A stretch of 64,000 bases of DNA from an uncultured Eggerthellaceae bacterium. GTDB lineage: Bacteria > Actinomycetota > Coriobacteriia > Coriobacteriales > Eggerthellaceae. This document shows, piece by piece, positions 8,245 to 16,376 of the stretch; position 1 is the first letter of the stretch, and each line of letters begins with the position of its first letter. The notes under the pieces are model-generated. The model saw nothing but the letters and a program-made list of their open reading frames with translations, did no database searches and had not been told where the DNA came from. The stretch lies in the NCBI GenBank assembly GCA_903789375.1, contig CAIFEB010000002.1:62001-126000 (forward strand). The letters run 5' to 3'. The translations under genes were made by a program, and so were the position numbers.

Positions 8245-8380
8245 GCTCAGGCAGGACGAGCATTCTGGCTCGGAGGTCGCGTCCCATGCGGCATCCCTCA
8301 CAGTAATGGCCCTTGCCCAGGATTCGCACCTGGTTCCCTCGCCACGTTCCGCGCCCACCTCGGCGCGGCTACGACGACTG
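8245..8380 (-). promoter_or_regulatory. Cobalamin riboswitch
   Basis: On the minus strand the conserved core is recognisable: GGGAACCAGGTGCGAATCC (the GGGAA...GGTGcgAaTCC hallmark), then a C-rich strand and TTACTGTGAGGGAT (matching ACTGtgA), then CCGAGCCAGAATGCTCG and TCCTGCC, a divergent B12 box. It lies about 220 bases upstream of the first operon gene, with a terminator in between. Ligand binding is expected to favour termination, lowering import and synthesis when cobalamin is plentiful. Edges are approximate. Confidence 0.88.
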
Positions 8381-8412
8381 CCTGGTTTGTACTTGTCAAA
8401 TTCGCAGCTCGA

Positions 8413-8418
8413 ATTATA
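8413..8418 (-). promoter_or_regulatory. Candidate -10 box for the cobalamin operon
   Basis: A perfect TATAAT on the minus strand, about 35 bases upstream of the riboswitch 5' side. No good -35 hexamer is visible at the usual spacing in the GC-rich DNA upstream, so the promoter assignment is tentative. Confidence 0.5.
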
Positions 8419-8603
8419 CGTCTGCGCGCCCGCGCGCGCGAGCCACGCAAACGGCGCACAGGGCGGGCGCCCCGAAGCAGCCGGCAAGTGACGCGCTTCA
8501 CGAGCACGCGCCCCATCAGCCAAAACGGCCGCATTAGGAGCCGCAGACGCGTGCGAGGCGCCCTGCCTTCACAGCAGCACGGCGCCGCTTTCAACATGCG
8601 CGT
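8419..8603. other. Intergenic region between the activator gene and the cobalamin operon promoter
   Basis: 185 GC-rich bases downstream of the RACE gene and upstream of the riboswitch promoter. I see no gene or T-tract terminator. A run of alternating CG dinucleotides lies near 8425-8442. Confidence 0.4.
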
Positions 8604-10154
8604 TCATTCGAACTCCATCGCATCGAGATAGCACTCATCGAACGTCGGATCGCCCGAGAGCTCGATGTAGCTGCAACGCTCGACGATGCGCCGCAGTTCG
8701 GCACGTGCTGCGGCCGAAAGCAGCACGGCGCTCGCACCCTCGATGCTCGTGTTGCCCACGCTCGTCGCCCGATCCAGCAACGCAGTCGGGAACAACCCGA
8801 CGCGCGCGGCGTTGCGCATATCGAGGAACTGGCCGAATCCGCCGGCGATCTGCAGCTTCGCCACATCGCCCGCGCCGATGCCCCTGCGCGCCAAAAGCGT
8901 CTCAATGCCGCCCGCCACTGCCGCCTTGGCGAGCTGCAAGTTGCGCACGTCCTCTTGCGTGACGGCGATGTCGCCCGCCAACCGGAACGCCGGGCGTCCG
9001 TCGAGCTCGAATATGCGGTCCGCAAGCGCCCGCGGGCAACTGCCGTCGCTCGGCACGCCGGCGCCCTCTTGCGCCCCCTCGTCGGCAATCGCCACCTCGT
9101 CGGCGCCGAGCATGCGCCCCGTCTCGTCGACGACGCCGACGTCGAGCAGCAGCGCCACCGCGTCGATGAGGCCCGTCCCGCAGATGCCGACCGGGTCCTC
9201 CCCGCCAATGACCTGCAGGCGCATGAGGCCGTCCTCGTACCGCACGCCCGAAATCGCACCAAGATACGCCGGCATGCCAAAACGCACGTTCGACCCTTCG
9301 AAGACAGGACCCGCCGCTGTTGCGCACGACACGATGCCCGACACGTCACCAAGCGCCATCTCGCCGTTCGTGCCCAGGTCCATGAACAGCACCGGGTCCC
9401 GTTCGGCGAGCATGTCCACGGCGAGCAAGCCGCACGTGATGTCTCCCCCAACGTAGCCAGCAACGCACGGGGCGAAGTACGCGCTGCCGCCCAAGAACGG
9501 CTCGCGCTTCCCGAACAGCGTCACCGGCGAAAACGGCGCGACGCCGATGCCGTGCGGGTCGAGTCCCGCAGCGATGTGCTCCATAGTGGTGTTGCCCGCC
9601 AGCACGATTTCGCCCACGTCCGCGCGACGCACGCCCGCCCGCTGGCAAAGCGTCGTGACAAGCGATTCGACCTCGTCGGCGATGAGGCTGCGCATCTCTT
9701 CCAGGTGCCCCTCATCTGCGGCTTTGATGCGCGTGATAACGTCCGCGCCGAAGACGATCTGGGCGTTGGAGTTGCCCGCGCTCGCGAGCAGCGCACCCGT
9801 TACCCGGTTGTACAGGCGACACACGGCGGTCGTGGTGCCGACGTCGACCGCAACGCCATAGCCAGCACCCGCGTCAGGTTCCCACCGCCTGCCCGCGCCC
9901 GCCGTGCTGACCTCCATCGCGCGGTTCTTCTGAAGCGTGACCTCCATGTCCGCGCACACCGGGGTCTGACACGCAAGGCGATACGACACGCCCGTGTCAT
10001 CGCGCACGAGCACGCGGCATTTCTTGCAGGTGCCGTTGCCACCGCACGGCGCTTCGATCAGCGCACCGGCGCTGCGCAGCGCTTCGAGCAACGTTGCCCC
10101 CGCAGCGGCTTCGATTTCCCGCCTCTCACCATCTTGGCGAACGACAATCTTCAT
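8604..10154 (-). CDS. RACE-type reductive activator of corrinoid enzymes (2Fe-2S plus ASKHA ATPase)
   Basis: 516 residues. The N-terminal domain is a plant-type [2Fe-2S] ferredoxin with Cys37, Cys43, Cys46 and Cys62 (PCGGNGTCKKC ... LACQT). After a linker, the C-terminal two thirds is the ASKHA ATPase fold of the family (DUF4445): GVAVDVGTTTAVCRLYN, AGNTTMEHIAAGLDP, LFMDLGTNGEMALGD and KLQIAGGFGQFLDMRNA. Such proteins use ATP to push electrons uphill and return accidentally oxidised Co(II) corrinoid to Co(I). Here it is downstream of, and probably co-transcribed with, the methyltransferase genes to its right. Its natural client is probably the corrinoid fusion protein at 14014-15792. Confidence 0.93.
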   Translation of the reverse strand: MKIVVRQDGERREIEAAAGATLLEALRSAGALIEAPCGGNGTCKKCRVLVRDDTGVSYRLACQTPVCADMEVTLQKNRAMEVSTAGAGRRWEPDAGAGYGVAVDVGTTTAVCRLYNRVTGALLASAGNSNAQIVFGADVITRIKAADEGHLEEMRSLIADEVESLVTTLCQRAGVRRADVGEIVLAGNTTMEHIAAGLDPHGIGVAPFSPVTLFGKREPFLGGSAYFAPCVAGYVGGDITCGLLAVDMLAERDPVLFMDLGTNGEMALGDVSGIVSCATAAGPVFEGSNVRFGMPAYLGAISGVRYEDGLMRLQVIGGEDPVGICGTGLIDAVALLLDVGVVDETGRMLGADEVAIADEGAQEGAGVPSDGSCPRALADRIFELDGRPAFRLAGDIAVTQEDVRNLQLAKAAVAGGIETLLARRGIGAGDVAKLQIAGGFGQFLDMRNAARVGLFPTALLDRATSVGNTSIEGASAVLLSAAARAELRRIVERCSYIELSGDPTFDECYLDAMEFE

Positions 10155-10174
10155 GCGTCAAACCCCCGTTGCGC

Positions 10175-10720
10175 CTACAGCAACACAGCGCTCGTATAGG
10201 CGATGGTGAGCGGCCCATGGTTGTAGGGAATACCGGCCGCCTCGCACACCTGGTAGACCAAAAGCCCCGCCGCCTCCATCGAGACAAGGCGGCTTTCAGG
10301 ATGCCGGCACGGCGCATCGGGATACGAACACGTCTCGCACAGCGTGCAGGTGCCCGCCGCCAGCACGAGCGTATCGATGCCCGCCGCGACAAGGCGCCGG
10401 TACAACTTGAGTATGCGCGCTTTCTGCTCGCGTTCGGCGCTCATCATCGTTTCGCCGTCGAACTCGTCCTCGAGCTTGCGCACCGTCTGGACGACGAAGC
10501 ACGTCCGCCGCTGATCGATGAGCTTCTGGTACTTTTCGATGCCGCCGATTGCCGGCGGACACGCCCAGCTGTGCCCGTACATGCGGCACTTGCCCGACGC
10601 GCACATGTCGCGCACGTCCGCGCGTACAGCCAGGTCAGAGGCCGGGCACGTGCCACAATCCTCGAAACCGATGGCGTCGATGAGCTGTTTTACCGTTGCA
10701 ATCTGCGCTTCCGTATCCAT
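10175..10720 (-). CDS. DUF2284 cysteine-rich metal-binding protein
   Basis: 181 residues with many cysteines: FEDCGTCPASDL, MCASGKCRMYGHSWACPPAIG and TCTLCETCSYPDAPCRHPE. The SWACPP motif and the final cluster are typical of the DUF2284 family, whose biochemical role is not established; an Fe-S cluster or zinc is likely. The start codon directly follows the stop of the hydantoinase-like gene, with GGGAGGG as ribosome site, and RACE follows after 20 bases. The tight order suggests a role in metal handling or electron supply for corrinoid activation, but this is inference. Confidence 0.85.
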   Translation of the reverse strand: MDTEAQIATVKQLIDAIGFEDCGTCPASDLAVRADVRDMCASGKCRMYGHSWACPPAIGGIEKYQKLIDQRRTCFVVQTVRKLEDEFDGETMMSAEREQKARILKLYRRLVAAGIDTLVLAAGTCTLCETCSYPDAPCRHPESRLVSMEAAGLLVYQVCEAAGIPYNHGPLTIAYTSAVLL

Positions 10721-12766
10721 CTACCGCACCCTCCCCCGGTGCTCCTCTTCCGATGCGGTGGCGACGACGCTCGTGCCCAGGTAGATGTCGTCCCCGCTCG
10801 CCGTGTACGACTGGGATACCTTCGACGAAACTTCGAAGGCGAGCTCTCCGGCGGCACCGCGCCGACGCGCCTCGGCTTCCGCCTGTCGCGCGGCTTCACG
10901 CTGGGCGAACGCCAGCGCGTCGTCGTAAGCGTCTTCGAGTTCGTCCGCCGTGAACAGGCGTGTGCCCTCTTCGGCGTGAACGAGATAGCCGTCGATGCCC
11001 GCCGGCGTGTTGCGCGGCTCCACCTCAACCGCGCGCGTGGCCGAAACGCCCGCGACGACGACGCCGACCGCGTTCGCGACCTCGGCATGCTCCGGAATCA
11101 CGTACTCCGCGCCCAGCGCCTGCGCGACCGTCGGCAAAAAGATGTGCGTCGGAGCGCCGATGCCGATGAGACGTCCCGGGGTCGAGAAGTTCATGTCGAA
11201 CAGCGCGTCACCCGTGCCGCGGCGCGCTCGCTTCCATTCCTCGCGCAGCACCTCGTCGAAGCCCTGCGGCATCCCGTCTTCGAACGCCTTGGGGTAGCGG
11301 TTGCGCAGCAAAATCCTGACGATGTTCGCGTACAGCTTGAACTCCACCAGGTCGTACACGGCATCGCAGAACCGCTCCTGCGAAAGCTGCGGAAACCCCG
11401 TGCCCATCGATTCGGCGACGTAGCGGATGGTGAGCTCCGCCGCCTTAGTGTCGTACCGGCGGAAATCCCCGGTCACCTGCATGATGTCGGTCGGCGTCAG
11501 CCCGGCGCGCATGACGATACCCTCCGCCTCGAGCCGTGCGCTGTCAAGGGTGTAGATATCCACGCGATCGCGTTCGCCCAGAAGGCACGGACCCTCCTGC
11601 AGCGTTCTGATGAGGTGGCGCTCCTCGCGCGAGTACCGCGCCAGGTCGCCGGGATCGCGCACCAGGTACAGCAGCTCGTTGAAAGGCCGCGACGAGCGCA
11701 GCCCCGAATCCACGAGCGCACGCAGTTTCTCCACCACGCCGGGCCAGCGCTCCGCCGCCGCGCTGATGGGCTCCACGCGCTGCGGAGATATGACGAGCCG
11801 GCTGTCCTTCAGGCGCACGGCGCTGTCGCCGCCCAAACCGAACGTCTCGATGAACACGCCCTTCGTCTGCGTCAGCCAGTCGCCGATGCGAATGCCGCTC
11901 GTCATCACAGGAGCGCCGCCCTCGACGAGCGAGATGTCCGTCGTCGTGCCGCCCATGTCGATGATCAGGCCGTTTGACAGGCTGGCAAGCTCGTGGCTGC
12001 CATGGACGGACGCCGCAGGGCCGGACAAGATCGTCTCCACGGGACGGTCGGCGGCAAGGTCGCTTCCCATGAGGCTGCCATCGCTGCGAACGATCATCAT
12101 GGGCGCGTCGATGCCCGCCTGCGCGAGCGCCGCAGCCGCCGCATGCAGAAAGCTCTCGACAACGGGAAGCAGCCGGCCGTTGAGCAGGGCCGTCGCCCCT
12201 CGCGCCATCATGTTGAGGTCGCTCGACAGCTCGCAGCCCATCACGAACGGCACATCGTAGCGGCTTTTGAGCGCTTCCTTGCCGGCGCGTTCCACGACGG
12301 CGCCGTTGCGGGCGGCGTTCGCCTCGCACAGGCAGATGGCCTGCGCCTCGTCGAACCACGCGTGATGTTCGTCGATGAGCGCGCCCCAATCGGGCATGTC
12401 CACGACCGAGCCGTCGAACGAGCCTTTCGTGTCGAGGCAGAGCACGTCGCCTTCGCGCAGCCCGTACTTCTTCGCTGCGCCGATGCGGCGCAGGACCTGC
12501 TCGGTCGTGCCCATCAGCACGAGCTTCGCGCGCCCGCCTTTGCCTTCGACGCAGGCGTTGGTGGCAAGCGTCGTCGAAAGCGCGACGAACTCCGCCTGTT
12601 TGCGCAGGTCGCCAGGCAGCTCCGAGAGCACGGCGCAGATACCCCGCGCAAGGTCCTCCTTCGTCGTGCGCGCCTTGCCCTTGGCGAGCACGGCACGCGT
12701 CTCGAAGTCGAACACGACGGCATCGGTGTAGGTACCGCCCGTGTCTATGCCGATGCCGATTCTCAT
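10721..12766 (-). CDS. Hydantoinase/oxoprolinase-family ASKHA protein
   Basis: 681 residues. The N-terminal HydA-type ATP-binding fold reads MRIGIGIDTGGTYTDAVVF, then STTLATNACVEGKGGRAKL. A central block, GLIIDMGGTTTDISLVEGG, carries the second phosphate loop. The ATG at 12766 is preferred over an upstream one because GGGAGAG lies just before it and homologues start at the IGIDTGGT strand. Family members hydrolyse ATP with 5-oxoproline or hydantoins, but a divergent group sits beside corrinoid methyltransferase genes, and this copy lies between a URO-D methyltransferase and DUF2284/RACE. An activating or repair role in the methyl-transfer system fits better than hydantoin breakdown, since no HydB-like partner is present. 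This is inference. Confidence 0.85.
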   Translation of the reverse strand: MRIGIGIDTGGTYTDAVVFDFETRAVLAKGKARTTKEDLARGICAVLSELPGDLRKQAEFVALSTTLATNACVEGKGGRAKLVLMGTTEQVLRRIGAAKKYGLREGDVLCLDTKGSFDGSVVDMPDWGALIDEHHAWFDEAQAICLCEANAARNGAVVERAGKEALKSRYDVPFVMGCELSSDLNMMARGATALLNGRLLPVVESFLHAAAAALAQAGIDAPMMIVRSDGSLMGSDLAADRPVETILSGPAASVHGSHELASLSNGLIIDMGGTTTDISLVEGGAPVMTSGIRIGDWLTQTKGVFIETFGLGGDSAVRLKDSRLVISPQRVEPISAAAERWPGVVEKLRALVDSGLRSSRPFNELLYLVRDPGDLARYSREERHLIRTLQEGPCLLGERDRVDIYTLDSARLEAEGIVMRAGLTPTDIMQVTGDFRRYDTKAAELTIRYVAESMGTGFPQLSQERFCDAVYDLVEFKLYANIVRILLRNRYPKAFEDGMPQGFDEVLREEWKRARRGTGDALFDMNFSTPGRLIGIGAPTHIFLPTVAQALGAEYVIPEHAEVANAVGVVVAGVSATRAVEVEPRNTPAGIDGYLVHAEEGTRLFTADELEDAYDDALAFAQREAARQAEAEARRRGAAGELAFEVSSKVSQSYTASGDDIYLGTSVVATASEEEHRGRVR

Positions 12767-12842
12767 ATACGCGATTCTTCTCTCCCGTAATGTGCAAATC
12801 ATGCGGGGCCGCCTACTTGGGCAGCCTTACGCCGCGAGCATC

Positions 12843-13886
12843 CTACTTCTCGTAGGCGCCATACGTCTTGGCTATCTCTTGCATAAGGTGAGCACGCTTG
12901 AAGTCGGCATCGGGCGGGTACTCGCAACCCGTGGCAAGTACGAAGCCGCCACCCGCCGCCATATCGTCGATGCTCCTTTTGCATTCGGCAATCCAGTCCT
13001 CATCGCTACCAAACACCGCATGCGTCGGGTCGACCGCCCCGATGAGCGTGGTCTTGTCGCCGTACTTCTCCTTGCACTCCTTGAAATCTTTGCAATCGTC
13101 GGGTGGGTACAGGAACGAAATCGCCTCGGGGTGCATACGCTCAATCTGACGGTCGAAGTAGATCTTGGCGCCACAGTTGTGAATCATGACCATGCCACCA
13201 CGACCGTGCACGTACTCTGCCAGCTCCTGGACCAGGTCGCCTTCCATGTCGTCCCACATGTCCTTACTCATGATGGAGCCCGACGAAAACAGCGTGTCAT
13301 ACATGATGCCGACAGCGCCAGCATCTAGAAGCGCACCTGAGAACTCGAGCAGGGTCTTGTTGACCTCGGCTGCCGCGGCCTTCACGGCATCAGGCTCGTC
13401 ATAGATGTCCATGTACATCTCTTCTTGCTTGCGCATCATGGAAAGCGTGCCCAGCGGGCCGAACACAAAAGCGACAACCGGAACCTCGTCGCCGAAATGC
13501 TCGACGAGCTTTTTAACCGTGTCGACGTGCATCATCATGCGATCGCAGGTACGGTAATCGACATATTTGATCTTCTCATAGTCGTCTATGTCTTGAATGA
13601 GTTGGTTGTCGTAGTTGGGATGCGCCGCCTCGTTTTCGGGGTAGACGAGCTCCTGGCCCCACGCAGTGCACTCGACCGACAGGTCGATCAGCGTGACAAT
13701 GCAGTCGAGATTGAATTCCTCCTGCGCCTTGATGTAGGACTCGGCACAGAGGTCGGCATCCTTCGACCAGTCGGGATAGCTGCAACCGATGAGCCTACGA
13801 GCGCATCCGGCAATTATCGGGTAGTTCGGGACGCGGTCGGCTTCCTCATGGTTGAGTGCCTTGACGACTCGCTCCATGCAGTTCAT
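12843..13886 (-). CDS. URO-D superfamily methyltransferase, MtaA-like with complete zinc site
   Basis: 347 residues of the uroporphyrinogen decarboxylase fold as used by methylcobalamin:thiol methyltransferases. The zinc ligands of MtaA-type enzymes are all present: His236-x-Cys238 in MVMIHNCGAKIYF and Cys321 in VLATGCEYPP. The spacing is close to that known for MtaA. The complete thiolate zinc site suggests it takes the methyl group from a methylated corrinoid protein and passes it to a zinc-activated acceptor (a thiol, or tetrahydrofolate in an acetogen-like scheme). A strong ribosome site (GGGAGGAGAG) precedes the ATG. It lies between the corrinoid fusion gene and the hydantoinase-like gene, all on the minus strand. 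Confidence 0.88.
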   Translation of the reverse strand: MNCMERVVKALNHEEADRVPNYPIIAGCARRLIGCSYPDWSKDADLCAESYIKAQEEFNLDCIVTLIDLSVECTAWGQELVYPENEAAHPNYDNQLIQDIDDYEKIKYVDYRTCDRMMMHVDTVKKLVEHFGDEVPVVAFVFGPLGTLSMMRKQEEMYMDIYDEPDAVKAAAAEVNKTLLEFSGALLDAGAVGIMYDTLFSSGSIMSKDMWDDMEGDLVQELAEYVHGRGGMVMIHNCGAKIYFDRQIERMHPEAISFLYPPDDCKDFKECKEKYGDKTTLIGAVDPTHAVFGSDEDWIAECKRSIDDMAAGGGFVLATGCEYPPDADFKRAHLMQEIAKTYGAYEK

Positions 13887-13910
13887 GCAACTCTCCTCCC
13901 AAGATACGAA

Positions 13911-13949
13911 AAGCCCTTCCCGTCGCTAAAGCGGGAACAGGAAGGGCTT
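13911..13949 (-). terminator. Hairpin between the corrinoid fusion gene and the MtaA-like gene
   Basis: A 10-bp perfect stem AAGCCCTTCC / GGAAGGGCTT with a 19-base loop is followed on the minus strand by a short TTTT run. It could partly terminate the upstream transcript, giving more fusion protein than downstream enzyme, or mark two transcription units. Confidence 0.7.
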
Positions 13950-14013
13950 ATCCGATGTGTTATCTACGCCGCTTTGGGGCACGCAGACTCGATGCCGCGC
14001 ACGCAGGCGTTGC

Positions 14014-15792
14014 CTACTTCTCCTGCAGCAGCTCCACTGCTCGGTTTGCCGCCTGGCCGGCGTCTTCGGTGTACGCGTCCGCTCCGACCTCGTCGGCGTA
14101 CGCCTGGGTCACCGGCGCACCGCCGATCATGATCTTCACCTGGTCGCGCAGGCCGGCTTCCTCGATCGCCTTGATCGTTGTGTTGATCTCGGGAATCGTG
14201 GTGGTGAGCAGGGCCGAGCAGCACACGATGTCGATGTCGTCATGCTGCTGCAAGAACGTCACGAACGTCTCGGCCGGCACGTCGGTGCCCAGGTCGGTCA
14301 CCTCGATGCCCTTGCCCTCGAGCATCATGCGGACGAGATTCTTGCCGATATCGTGCTGATCGCCCTTGACGGTGCCGATGACCGCCTTGCCGATGGGCTC
14401 CGAGCCTTCCTTGGTTAGGTAGGGCTTGAGCACCTTGGTACCGGCGCTCATGGCGCGAGCTGAAACGAGCATCTCCGGAACGAAGACCTCGCCGGCGGAG
14501 AACTTGTCGCCGATGATGGACATAGCCGCGACCAAGCCTTTGTTCAGAACGTCTTCGGGATTGCAGCCCTCGTCGACGGCCTTCTGCACGAGCGCCTTGA
14601 CGTCCTTGCGCTTGCCGTGCTGGACGGCCGCGGAGATCTCGTCGTAGATGGAACCGCCCTCTTCGGACGCCTCGTCGTTCGCGTCGGCAGGCGCAGCAGG
14701 AGCCTTTTCGACCTGCTCAGCGGGCTTGGTCTCAGTGCTGATGACAACCTTCTCGCGCTCAGCCGGCTCGGCCGAGAAGTCCTTGAAGTTCTTGCGGTCG
14801 TAGGTCTTGAAATACTCTGCGCTGTACTCGTCAATCGCCTTGTGGATTTCGCCGTATACCTCCGGATAGGACGAAATGTTCAGACCCTGGGTCTGGCACG
14901 GGATGAACGACAGCGGGCCGTTCGCGTCGCACGCCTTCTTCACCTGGGCGCGAATCTTCTCGGGCGTCCAGTCGGGAACATCGACGATGGTGGAGTCGAC
15001 GCCGCCCATGAACGCGATCTTATCGCCGTACTGGTCGATCATCTTGGGGATGTCGTTGGTGGACATGACGCCCTGCCACACGTTGATGCCCATCTCGATC
15101 ATGTACGGGACGAGCGTTTCGGCGTACGAGTCGGAATGGTGCACGACATACTTTACGCCATGATCGTGGTAGTAGCCGTAAATCTGCTTGTAGGCATCCA
15201 GGAAGAACTCAGCGAACATGTCGGGTGCCAAGAACGTCGAGGTGTTGGTACCCCAGTCGTCATGATGGAACATCACATCGGGCTTGATGTAGGTGCAGAT
15301 GCCCTCGGCGATGTTGAGCTCCCACTCGGTGATGTACTGGATGAGCTCCTTCATCTCCTTCGGGTGTTCATAGAAATCCGCGAGGATGCGGGTGATCTCG
15401 CCCAGATAGTGGGTCAGCTCGAAGACGCCGGGCAACTCCATCGCAGTAACGAACTGCTTCGAGCGGTCGACCTGTTCGGCCTGCGCGATGAACTCTTCCC
15501 ATTCGCTTTCCGGGTAGATGCTCTTGGGCGCGTGGACCGTTTCTTTCCAATGCGTGATGTCGGGCATGACGATGAGGTCCGGGCGATGGTTCGGGAAGGC
15601 GCCCGGCTGGCCGACAGGCCACGACACCGTGCAGCCCCAGTCGTTGATCTTGTCGATTTCGCCCTTCTTCGCCTGGTTGCGGTGCTTCAGAATCGGGTTG
15701 CGTACGAACGCAAACGCATCGTACTGATTGGCGAAACGCTCGGGATTGCCGCGTTTGATTACCTCTTCAAAGTTCTCTCGCTCGGTGAGCAT
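14014..15792 (-). CDS. CmuA-like fusion: URO-D methyltransferase with C-terminal corrinoid-binding domain
   Basis: 592 residues. Residues 1-345 are a URO-D-fold methyltransferase (starts LTERENFEEVIKRGNPERF). Residues 346-378 are an acidic, Ala-rich linker. Residues 380-460 form the helical cap of MetH-type corrinoid proteins. Residues 465-592 are the B12-binding Rossmann domain with the base-off motif GDQHDIGKNLV; His480 is the expected lower cobalt ligand, followed by IMIGGAPVT. The domain order matches CmuA, the chloromethane-utilising methyltransferase/corrinoid protein. The methyltransferase half has HHSD (218-221) where MtaA-type enzymes have HxC, so it probably acts on the methyl donor rather than a thiol. 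The donor is not deducible. It is the first gene of the island's left operon, divergent from the PucR regulator. Confidence 0.9.
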   Translation of the reverse strand: MLTERENFEEVIKRGNPERFANQYDAFAFVRNPILKHRNQAKKGEIDKINDWGCTVSWPVGQPGAFPNHRPDLIVMPDITHWKETVHAPKSIYPESEWEEFIAQAEQVDRSKQFVTAMELPGVFELTHYLGEITRILADFYEHPKEMKELIQYITEWELNIAEGICTYIKPDVMFHHDDWGTNTSTFLAPDMFAEFFLDAYKQIYGYYHDHGVKYVVHHSDSYAETLVPYMIEMGINVWQGVMSTNDIPKMIDQYGDKIAFMGGVDSTIVDVPDWTPEKIRAQVKKACDANGPLSFIPCQTQGLNISSYPEVYGEIHKAIDEYSAEYFKTYDRKNFKDFSAEPAEREKVVISTETKPAEQVEKAPAAPADANDEASEEGGSIYDEISAAVQHGKRKDVKALVQKAVDEGCNPEDVLNKGLVAAMSIIGDKFSAGEVFVPEMLVSARAMSAGTKVLKPYLTKEGSEPIGKAVIGTVKGDQHDIGKNLVRMMLEGKGIEVTDLGTDVPAETFVTFLQQHDDIDIVCCSALLTTTIPEINTTIKAIEEAGLRDQVKIMIGGAPVTQAYADEVGADAYTEDAGQAANRAVELLQEK

Positions 15793-16376
15793 ATCTTCCC
15801 CTTCCCCCTGCGATGCAAGTTCTGTTAAACCTACGCTTCAACAGTACCTAGCCGCCCTGGCACCTGCATCATGACGTGTGCCCAGATTTGCCCTGCCAAC
15901 CTTGTGCAGCCTTGCCAATGACGAGGGAAACTATGCCGCTTTCGAACGTTTACCCTGTTCATCTCTATTATTTTCAATTGGTTATAATTGATTCAATACG
16001 TGTCTTTCCCAGCCGTTTCCACCCAGATGTCCGCAGCCGTATTCCCGTTTTCAAAGCGGTTTACAAAGAGCAGGTCCACTCATCCGCCGCAACCTCGGCC
16101 AGCACATTATTTTGTTTTGGCAATCGATTCGTCTCGACTCGTCCGCCCCGTGCAACTTTGGTTGAGCCGGAACAAGCGGGCGGGTTAGAATTGCCCTTAT
16201 GGGATAAACGTGCTCGTAAAGCAAGTCGCCGGCACAGCCAATGCCCTTGGTGCGCAGTAATTCCAGCGCAAAAAAATGCGCTGCGAGGAGGGGGACAGAG
16301 CACCCCCGGCATCGTGCGGCTCGGAAAACTCAACGACTAGCGCGTAAAAAATATTGAGGGGACTAGGTGGATCGCG
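15793..16376. promoter_or_regulatory. Divergent promoter region between the corrinoid fusion gene and the PucR regulator
   Basis: 584 bases with no credible gene and clearly lower GC than the surroundings. It holds a TATAAT near 15981 and, on the plus strand near 16162-16190, a TTGAGC/TTAGAA pair about 17 bases apart that could be a promoter for the regulator. A small palindrome, AGCGCA-AAAAAA-TGCGCT, lies at 16265-16282. Regulator binding sites are expected here but I cannot define them. Confidence 0.5.

Noticed and set aside
10094-11977. 627-codon plus-strand frame opposite the DUF2284 and hydantoinase-like genes
   Set aside because: Antisense to two well-supported genes; Arg/His-rich product and no domain.
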